This document shows positions 17,348 through 24,271 of a DNA stretch of 24,271 nt, piece after piece; position 1 is the stretch's first letter; each line of letters opens with the position of its first letter. This stretch comes from a virus. A program made the translations under genes and the position numbers. The notes below the pieces were generated by a model. That model was not told the origin of the DNA and did not search any database. It was given only the letters and a program-made list of their open reading frames with translations. The stretch is from positions 1-24,271 of IMG/VR virus record IMGVR_UViG_3300044695_005215, one strand, 5' to 3'.

Positions 17348-19651
17348 ATGGCTCAAAATATAATATTCCGTGTAGTTGCCGACACCCAGCCAGCAGTGGA
17401 TGGGATGAACAAACTCGGCAACGCTACCGACAAGACCAAGAAGGATGTTAGCCAATTAGACCAAGCACTTGGCAAAATCGGTACGATGGTCGCTGGTGCG
17501 TTTGCCATTGATAAGATAATTGAGTTTGGCAAGGCAGTATTGAAAGCCACTGCTGAGATGCAGAACTTGGAGGTCAGAATGAAAGACCTTGCTGGGTCAA
17601 ATGACGAGGCTGTAAAAACATTTGGCGACCTCAAGCAAATGGCGAACGATTTGGGGTTGTCATACAAGTCGCTTACTACTAATTATATTCAATTTACCAG
17701 TGCTGCAAAAGCATCTGGCATGGAGGTCGATAAGGCATCAAGGATATTCAAATCGATGACCATTGCACTGGCTGGTACGGGAGCCAGTTCAGAGCAGACC
17801 AAGAATGCAATGACCGCACTTACTCAAATGATTGGGAAACAGAAGATTAGTGCCGAAGAATTGCGACAACAACTTGGGGAAGCCATGCCGTCTGCGTTTG
17901 GTATCATGGCTAAAGCATTAGGGGTAACAACTAAGGAACTTGACAAGATGATGGCGTCTGGGCAACTACTTGCCAATGAAGTTCTACCCAAGTTTGCAGA
18001 GGAGGCAGAGCGTGCATTTGGTGGCAATACGGAAAAGATGGCAGGTAATATTCAGGCTAACTTGATGCGATTACAAAACGCTTGGGAGGGTTATATGACA
18101 AGCCTCGGAGAGCGGTTTTATGGTAGTGGAGGCGGTGCTGAGGTGCTTGCTGATATGCTAAATTGGTGGACTAATATCAACCAAACACAAGAGCAATATA
18201 TTCAAAATGAAAGAATGCGTTTGCTTGCTGACTACAAGCAACAAGACCAAGTCAAAGAGCAAATAGCAAACCTTGAAAAAGAAAAAAAGAGCGAGGAAGA
18301 AATTATTCAGGTATTAGAAGCGAAAATAAAAGAGCAGGAAAAGATTGCGAGAGGGTATGAAAATATTGGCGGTTATCAGTTTCTAACAGGTGTTGAACTT
18401 ACCGCAGAAGAAAAGGTCGAAACGCTAAAACTTATCAACGCAATGAAGCAAAAAGTGCAGTTGATGAAGGATGAGATTAAAGAGCGAAACAAGCCGAAGC
18501 CACTAACAAAAGAAGAAATAAAAGAGGCGGAAAAGGCACGAAAGGCAAGAGAAAAGGAACTTGCAGAAAAGAAGAAGTTAGAAGACCAAGAGTTTGAGGA
18601 TAACCAGAAGCGGAGGGAAGGTGAATTTAAAGTTGATAGAGAAACTGAAGCGGCTTATGATAAATTTGAGATAGAAAGGCAAAAGGATAAGCAAAGTAAG
18701 GCTGAGGAATTAGCAAAGAAAGGGGCAAAGCAACTCGAAATTGACAAAGAGGCGGAAAGGGTCATAAATCAATATTTCTACAATGAGGACTTAGCACTGC
18801 TTGACGAAAAGCATAAGCAGGGATTATCAAGCGAGGAACAATACCTACAAGACCTACTCGAACTACGCAAAAAGTACGGGATGGATGTTGGCGATGTTGA
18901 AAAAAATATTACCACAAGCGATGTCGATAAAAAGAAATTACAAAAAGCACAGATAACCAAATTAGCAGGCGAGACAGCACAAGGCGTTACCGATACCGTG
19001 CTTGCATATAAGCAAAAGGAAATAGATGGGGAAAGAGATATGGTTGAAAAGCAACGGCAGGCAGGGTTAATAAGTGAAGAGCAGTACGACCAACAGATGC
19101 GAGCCATTAAACGGAAGCAAGCCATTGCAGACCGAATCGCTGCGATTGCTCAGATTGCGATTAACACAGCGATAGCATTGACCAACCCGACCAACATAGC
19201 ATCATTCGGGGCAATATCGCCATTCATCATCGCATCGGGTGCAATCCAAGCCGGTATCGTCCTCGCCCAGCCTCTTCCGTACAACAAAGGAACGAAACGA
19301 GTCCCAATGATGCGAGGTGCGGTTCGTGGTCGTGATTCTGTTCATGCCATCCTGACTCCAGACGAGCGAGTCGTACCGGCTGACATTAATATGCAGCCCG
19401 GTTATTCTGCTTTGCTTGACTTGGCTCAGGACAAAAAGATTAGCGACAAAGAGGCTGGATTCTTGGCGGAGTTGGCAACATCAGGCATGAGGCGAACAGG
19501 AACGCAACAAAGTATTGACCCAGACATAATCGGGAAAGCAATAGCCAAACATATTCCTCACACGAATGTGGCTATAAACGACCGAGGCATTGCGGTTATT
19601 ACCGAGCGCAGCCAAACCGAAATACGCAGACTTAGGAGGAGGATAGGCTAA
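17348..19651 (+). CDS. Tail tape-measure protein
   Basis: A 767-residue protein. Residues about 75-240 form the tape-measure N-terminal domain (MKDLAGSNDEAVKTFGDLKQ, SAEELRQQLGEAMPSAFGIM, AGNIQANLMRLQNAWEGYM). A long charged coiled coil rich in Lys and Glu follows (about 280-570), then a hydrophobic stretch around 600-640 (RIAAIAQIAINTAIAL, FIIASGAIQAGIVLAQ), and a tail domain with RGRDSVHAILTPDERVVPA. It sets tail length and helps DNA entry. The hydrophobic part may insert into the host membrane. It ends in TAATG with the next gene. Confidence 0.93.
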   Translation: MAQNIIFRVVADTQPAVDGMNKLGNATDKTKKDVSQLDQALGKIGTMVAGAFAIDKIIEFGKAVLKATAEMQNLEVRMKDLAGSNDEAVKTFGDLKQMANDLGLSYKSLTTNYIQFTSAAKASGMEVDKASRIFKSMTIALAGTGASSEQTKNAMTALTQMIGKQKISAEELRQQLGEAMPSAFGIMAKALGVTTKELDKMMASGQLLANEVLPKFAEEAERAFGGNTEKMAGNIQANLMRLQNAWEGYMTSLGERFYGSGGGAEVLADMLNWWTNINQTQEQYIQNERMRLLADYKQQDQVKEQIANLEKEKKSEEEIIQVLEAKIKEQEKIARGYENIGGYQFLTGVELTAEEKVETLKLINAMKQKVQLMKDEIKERNKPKPLTKEEIKEAEKARKAREKELAEKKKLEDQEFEDNQKRREGEFKVDRETEAAYDKFEIERQKDKQSKAEELAKKGAKQLEIDKEAERVINQYFYNEDLALLDEKHKQGLSSEEQYLQDLLELRKKYGMDVGDVEKNITTSDVDKKKLQKAQITKLAGETAQGVTDTVLAYKQKEIDGERDMVEKQRQAGLISEEQYDQQMRAIKRKQAIADRIAAIAQIAINTAIALTNPTNIASFGAISPFIIASGAIQAGIVLAQPLPYNKGTKRVPMMRGAVRGRDSVHAILTPDERVVPADINMQPGYSALLDLAQDKKISDKEAGFLAELATSGMRRTGTQQSIDPDIIGKAIAKHIPHTNVAINDRGIAVITERSQTEIRRLRRRIG

Positions 19652-21402
19652 TGTTACAGGTCAAGATTAACGGCACACCGATACAGGGCAGGATTGAGGG
19701 ATTGGAAGACTTTACGCTGAATTACTCCCGTGATTCCGAAACGGGTCGGACGCAAAAGTCATACACCAATCAGTTGAAGTTCTACGATGATGCGTTCAAC
19801 ATAATTTACCCCTTGATGGTAGCCAATCCAAACGGGTTAAATCAATCTGCTAATGTCGAGGTATGGGACGACTGCTGTAATGCCCCCGTATATCGCGACC
19901 TTATCATTCGTGGCGATATGGTTGACTTTTGTACGGGAGATTGCTTCGTAACGGCACGATTGACCCGCCAAGACCCAGACGAGTTGATTTATCAATGTTT
20001 GAATAAAAATGAGATAAGTTCAAACAAGAATGGGTACTTCAATTATCCATATACCGACCCGATAACAGGTCAGACTAATTCAAATCCACGATTCCCCCTC
20101 GTTGTATATTGCAACGAATTACGCCCGAACTGGTTGATGGCGTACATATTGGCATTGACACTTTTAAATTTATATCTATCTTATTTTGCACTGCCACTTC
20201 TCATTGGCATAATTGTAACTATTACAATTTGGCTTTATTCAGTGTGCCAATTTATGCGTGGCGTTGAGAATTTATTAAACTCATTTTTCCCGGGCAATCC
20301 CGTTAATATTACTCCCCCAATTTGTGATAGTTTAATTGATGACCCATTTTTCATAATCAACGAATTGAAAAGGTTTATGGATAGGGTCTTAGAAAATGTC
20401 ATCGGTTGCGGTCGTAAACACCCGACTCCATTGTATCGCCAATATGTCGAGAACGCTTGTCAGATATGTGGCATCAACCAATTCAATTCATCAATATTAA
20501 ACGACCCGAACAGCGAGTATTACAACGCATTATACTTCAACGCCCCAGCCGATGCAGGTAGTCGTTCAGCCGTTGGCTACATTAGCGAGAATAGACCAAC
20601 CGCCACGATGTCAAGTTGGCTCGATACGATTGCCAAAGACTTCAACGCTCGATGGTGGATTAGTCAAGGGCAATTATACTTTGAGCGAAAAGATTATTTT
20701 TTGAACCAGCCTGTAATTTATGACGCTGATATAAACCAAGAAACAGGCGATATATTGGAAGGCGTTTGCTTCACATACAACGAGGGCAAATTATTCTCCT
20801 CAATCAAAATAGAATCGACGATGGACGCCTTAGACGATGTAGGCAACGAGGATAGGAATAGATACACGGTTTATTTCGATTACGGCTCAAATCCGAATTG
20901 GGAGGGGGCGAATAAGAAGATGTTGTCCTATTCACCAAGCCGTTATCGTAACGATGGCATCGAAGCGGATATATTGACATTTTTCAGCACACTGCCATTC
21001 GCAAACCAATTATTCTTGGGCAACTTCGCACAATACTCCCGTGCCTTGCTTATGGCGAAAGGCACTGCGTCAAACCCGAAGATGTTAATCTGGGACGGGC
21101 AGAGTTATACGGATGCCTATGTTAAAATTTACAACGGCGTTCAGAATATGCCTGCAATGGTTAATTCGGGGCAGTCTGATTTATACGATAAATTCCACCG
21201 CATTGACGACCCAAACATTAACCCATTCCGATTCTGGAACGCTGAACTTACGGTAAGAGCCAACTGCCAACTCGTACAGCAACTCGATGTAAACAGAACC
21301 GTGCGACTACGCACACCATACGGGGCGATTGTGAATGCCCGAATCAATCAAATCAACGCTAACTTAGGCGAAAGAACAATTCAATTTACTTGTGAATTCT
21401 AA
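19651..21402 (+). CDS. Distal tail or hub protein with a hydrophobic hairpin
   Basis: A 583-residue protein directly after the tape measure, the usual place of distal tail or baseplate hub proteins. Flanking parts are beta-rich with many Cys (DDCCNAPV, CTGDCFVTAR, ENACQICG). Residues about 165-202 are strongly hydrophobic (LMAYILALTLLNLYLSYFAL then PLLIGIIVTITIWLYSV), enough for two membrane spans. The C-terminus (VRLRTPYGAIVNARINQINANLGERTIQF) resembles the end strands of hub proteins. Such a hydrophobic hairpin is unusual in a tail protein and may aid DNA entry through the membrane. Confidence 0.72.
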   Translation: MLQVKINGTPIQGRIEGLEDFTLNYSRDSETGRTQKSYTNQLKFYDDAFNIIYPLMVANPNGLNQSANVEVWDDCCNAPVYRDLIIRGDMVDFCTGDCFVTARLTRQDPDELIYQCLNKNEISSNKNGYFNYPYTDPITGQTNSNPRFPLVVYCNELRPNWLMAYILALTLLNLYLSYFALPLLIGIIVTITIWLYSVCQFMRGVENLLNSFFPGNPVNITPPICDSLIDDPFFIINELKRFMDRVLENVIGCGRKHPTPLYRQYVENACQICGINQFNSSILNDPNSEYYNALYFNAPADAGSRSAVGYISENRPTATMSSWLDTIAKDFNARWWISQGQLYFERKDYFLNQPVIYDADINQETGDILEGVCFTYNEGKLFSSIKIESTMDALDDVGNEDRNRYTVYFDYGSNPNWEGANKKMLSYSPSRYRNDGIEADILTFFSTLPFANQLFLGNFAQYSRALLMAKGTASNPKMLIWDGQSYTDAYVKIYNGVQNMPAMVNSGQSDLYDKFHRIDDPNINPFRFWNAELTVRANCQLVQQLDVNRTVRLRTPYGAIVNARINQINANLGERTIQFTCEF

Positions 21403-24271
21403 TGGCAAATAATCAAACTATCACGGTCGGGATAGACCGCAACTGGAACATAAACTTCGGTAACTTATGCGATGGCGACACAGTTGAATTGCGTCTGTGC
21501 AACTATGACGGAGGCACGCATACTGGCTCACTTCGAATTTGTGGGTGCGAGGCGTTTACATTTGTACCTACTACATTCACGCTTGCCCCGTGCCAATGCA
21601 CCACGATAACAGCGACATTCAACGGCAACGGCTATCCCGGAACTGGCAACTGCTTTATCGAAGTTGATTTTAACAACCGCAAGAGTTTTGTCAATCTGAA
21701 TTGGAACGAAGTATATTGCGACATTGAAGAACTTGACTGGACATTTGGCGACCTGAATAGTTCAATAATATTACAAAGAAGAACATTTAATGCCGAGTGC
21801 GACACAACGGACAATTACGCATTTGCCCAAGCCGTTTATTTGCAGAGAGATTTACGAGTCGCTCAGCCACTTGTTGCAGGCGATGAGTTATTTCTTAGTC
21901 AGTGGTTATTCGCTCAGATAGTTGATTGGTCGTATCAAAGCTATCCGGTCGCAGGATGGAAGACCCGTATCTGCTTACAACCAGCAGGAGAGGGCGAAGA
22001 CCCAAGCGTTGATGGTACTTATCAAATGGAGTGGTACGGACAGCAACCAAGCGAAGAGAACAGCCAAGACACGCCTTATGTTTATGCAACCGTATCAGGC
22101 AACGGCTCGCAAGTAATTTATCGGGTTGAGTTCAATTTACCCGAGGACAGCCTGAACCCACCGAGCAACTTCCCACTTGCCAACCATCGGATACTTTTAG
22201 CCAACTCGACACGGAATGAAGTTGAGTTGAACAACCAAAGCGAGAACTCGATATACCGCAACTTGAAGTATATGAGTTGGGCGTTTGTCGTGTATCGCTC
22301 AATCGGCTCGGTTTATCAGGATGACATCTTTTCGATTCGTGGTAAATTCCCATTCGAGAAAGAGGGCGTTGGGGCAAGTGCAGTCAGTTTCTTTTTGCTA
22401 TCAACGAGCCTTACAACGCCAACGGGTCAGCCTACTCAATACCTTTCGACCATACGCCAGACTAAGGTGCGTGTGGACTTCCAATTTGCCGATAACAATG
22501 TGACCGGCACACCACCTACCGATATGTGGGTGTATCTGATACGCAACGATTCGCAGAACAACCAACTCGACTACTACGAGAACTACGAGTACGACCAAGC
22601 CGACTTGACCAACTCAGTGGCAGGTAATGTTATTACACCCGTAACGCCTCCGACCAACATCACCTCGAATGAGTTCTTTGCCGAGTTTGATGTGTTGAAT
22701 CTAAGGCAGGATTTGACGGGCGTTGAAAATATATCCAACAATTACCGATTTATATTCATAACGACCAGTGCATTAGACAGACAGAGTCGGTCTTGGATAA
22801 CCGAACCGATTCAACTAATCAACTACGATGACCAAGACCTAACACTAACGGGTGTTGAGGCTAAGTTCAGGACGGTTGAACAGGAATACGCAGGTACGGT
22901 CGGAACGCTGTTAGGTACTTGCGTCAATATGAATTTGGAAACGGTACTACAAGCCAATTTGCCACTATTAGACGCAGAAGTACAAGCCAAGACGGGCGGA
23001 TTAATTACGACCGCATTCGAGGCGTATCGTGGTGCGACATTGAGCATTTACGAGCAATCACCTTTGACTGGCTCGACTTTGCTCAACACGCAATACTTCG
23101 GTGCAAAAGGTCAGTTAATTTGCGACAAGGTAACCGACAACGGACTTGACCCGATAGTAAACAACTCGCAAGGGGCAAATATAGATTTGGTCTTTCCATT
23201 TACCATACCCGACAATGTTTACCGCAAGATAGGCAGAGAGGGGTTGTATCAATCGGATATAAACAACTCGAACTCTTGGTCTACATTAAGCCTTGCCTCG
23301 CTCAGTTGCGTTCAGAATCGGACAAGCGACCAGTGCGATGTGTTGTTTGCTTTGCCGGATATTTCGGGTGCAGACAATCCCGAATACATGACATACATAC
23401 CCGATACAAATGAGGTGTGGGTGTGTAATTTTGCAAACCATACAATATCAATTATTGATGTTGCAACTCTTGCCATAACAGCCACCATAACACTAACAGC
23501 AGGCGATGCCCCTGAGGGTATTGTTTATGTGCCTCAAAAGGGGTGCTATGCAACATTAAGAGGAGCAAACACAACCGTATTAATTAACATCTACACAAGG
23601 TCAATAACGGCAACAATAGCAACACCAACAGCACCAAGACAAATAATTTACGCACCAAGCATAGATAAACTTTTTGTTTTTTGTGCAAGTGCAAATCTTT
23701 ACGAAATTGACCCACAGACCAACACAATTACAAACGGATTAAACACATTCCAGACAAATGGTCAAAGCATAACATACTACGCAGGTAACGATTCGCTTTA
23801 TACCGTTGCAAATGGCTCAAGTGACTTTGTAATAACACCTCGCAGTACATTTGTTCCAAGCGCCCCTATATCCGTTCCTGCTCAGCCATTTTCGGTATTT
23901 GCCTCAGCCAATAATTTATGGATTGCCACCAGCAACACGATTGAGGTTTACGACTACACCAATACGCTCATAACTTCATTATCATATCCTGCATTAGCAG
24001 GTCGCTCAATAATCGAAAACGCAGGTATAATCTATGTTGGCGATGCAGGAAGCAATGTAGTTAGGTTGATTGACAACACCACATTCAGCGAAATTGCAAC
24101 ATATCCTGCCGTAAACAATCCAAGACGCTTGTTATTCGGTGGCGGTCATTTGTGGCTATCTCAATTTACTTCCGATTCCGTCCGCCCCTACCTGCTCGAC
24201 TGCAACGACTCGCTTCCCCCGTTCACGATGGTCAATCGCAACATCAACCTGAATTGGGACTTGGAGTTTGA
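21402..24271 (+). CDS. Large tail/adhesin-like protein with a beta-propeller, C-terminus cut
   Basis: The frame from the TAATG at 21402 is open to the window end, 956 complete codons. The N-terminal part (about 1-110) is Cys-rich and Ig-like (NLCDGDTVELRLCNYDGG, LAPCQCTTITATFNG). The middle is strand-rich with no known motif. Residues about 662-921 carry repeats typical of YVTN/NHL beta-propellers (NEVWVCNFANHTISIIDVAT, APEGIVYVPQKGC, NLYEIDPQTNTITN, NNLWIATSNTIEVYDYTN). Codon use in that part is rich in ACA, GCA, ATA and CCA, unlike the rest. It is probably a receptor-binding or host-adhesion protein. Confidence 0.78.
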   Translation, partial: MANNQTITVGIDRNWNINFGNLCDGDTVELRLCNYDGGTHTGSLRICGCEAFTFVPTTFTLAPCQCTTITATFNGNGYPGTGNCFIEVDFNNRKSFVNLNWNEVYCDIEELDWTFGDLNSSIILQRRTFNAECDTTDNYAFAQAVYLQRDLRVAQPLVAGDELFLSQWLFAQIVDWSYQSYPVAGWKTRICLQPAGEGEDPSVDGTYQMEWYGQQPSEENSQDTPYVYATVSGNGSQVIYRVEFNLPEDSLNPPSNFPLANHRILLANSTRNEVELNNQSENSIYRNLKYMSWAFVVYRSIGSVYQDDIFSIRGKFPFEKEGVGASAVSFFLLSTSLTTPTGQPTQYLSTIRQTKVRVDFQFADNNVTGTPPTDMWVYLIRNDSQNNQLDYYENYEYDQADLTNSVAGNVITPVTPPTNITSNEFFAEFDVLNLRQDLTGVENISNNYRFIFITTSALDRQSRSWITEPIQLINYDDQDLTLTGVEAKFRTVEQEYAGTVGTLLGTCVNMNLETVLQANLPLLDAEVQAKTGGLITTAFEAYRGATLSIYEQSPLTGSTLLNTQYFGAKGQLICDKVTDNGLDPIVNNSQGANIDLVFPFTIPDNVYRKIGREGLYQSDINNSNSWSTLSLASLSCVQNRTSDQCDVLFALPDISGADNPEYMTYIPDTNEVWVCNFANHTISIIDVATLAITATITLTAGDAPEGIVYVPQKGCYATLRGANTTVLINIYTRSITATIATPTAPRQIIYAPSIDKLFVFCASANLYEIDPQTNTITNGLNTFQTNGQSITYYAGNDSLYTVANGSSDFVITPRSTFVPSAPISVPAQPFSVFASANNLWIATSNTIEVYDYTNTLITSLSYPALAGRSIIENAGIIYVGDAGSNVVRLIDNTTFSEIATYPAVNNPRRLLFGGGHLWLSQFTSDSVRPYLLDCNDSLPPFTMVNRNINLNWDLEF

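Noticed and set aside
21922-23149. Several 60-80-codon frames on both strands within the large tail gene.
   Set aside because: The long continuous frame from 21402 explains the region; these have no start signals or motifs.
1-24271. CRISPR array, diversity-generating retroelement, insertion sequence or integrase.
   Set aside because: No regular repeat-spacer array, reverse transcriptase, transposase or recombinase frame was seen.

Overview
The window is part of a tailed double-stranded DNA phage (or prophage) genome whose host is very probably a member of the Bacteroidetes. Evidence for the host: promoter-like elements of the TAnnTTTG type, with a TTTG element 19-21 nt further upstream in the best cases; few strong Shine-Dalgarno sites; a DUF3127 protein and other families common in Bacteroidetes phages; and a lipoprotein gene with an LTSC lipobox. 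The long tape-measure gene points to a siphovirus-like (or at least long-tailed) particle. No integrase, excisionase or lysis enzyme is visible, so lifestyle cannot be decided from this window.

Layout. About 1-13.6 kb is a leftward (minus-strand) early arm of tightly packed, often overlapping genes. In transcription order it runs: RusA resolvase, a small protein, a replication initiator carrying an apparent iteron origin, DnaB helicase, several tiny proteins (two of them single-span membrane peptides), a conserved early protein, a YqaJ/lambda-type exonuclease, a DUF3127 SSB-like protein, an RNA polymerase alpha-CTD-like protein, a zinc ribbon, a gene-poor island with a tRNA-Leu-like element, an HNH endonuclease, an XRE regulator, a DnaA domain IV-like protein, an N6-adenine-type methyltransferase, a second HNH protein, many small unknown proteins, a DUF2829 (Tad2-like anti-Thoeris candidate) protein and a membrane protein cut by the left edge. 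About 13.7-14.1 kb is a rightward lipoprotein gene closed by a terminator. From 14.2 kb to the right edge is a rightward late arm: TerS, TerL, a two-frame tail-chaperone-like gene, three small genes (one a second alpha-CTD-like protein), tape measure, a tail protein with a hydrophobic hairpin, and a large tail/adhesin-like protein with a beta-propeller, cut by the right edge. Portal, protease and capsid genes are absent between TerL and the tail genes, where they usually lie.

How it works together. The replication operon appears to start from a promoter inside rusA. Its leader can form two hairpins with complementary loops (a kissing pair), the second being terminator-like, which suggests transcription attenuation. 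The initiator gene carries four 12-bp near-palindromic iterons flanking an AT-rich block, a lambda O/ori-like plan. Exonuclease, SSB-like protein and RusA form a recombination set. Late transcription starts at a TATATTTG element just after the lipoprotein terminator, and a second start lies before the tape measure.

The most unusual signals are the kissing-loop leader, the in-gene origin, the two alpha-CTD-like proteins (one early, one late), a T9 slippery run joining two late frames, a fixed-distance 13-nt start-codon element shared by three early genes with a dead fourth copy beside the tRNA-like element, and a beta-propeller whose codon use differs from its host gene.
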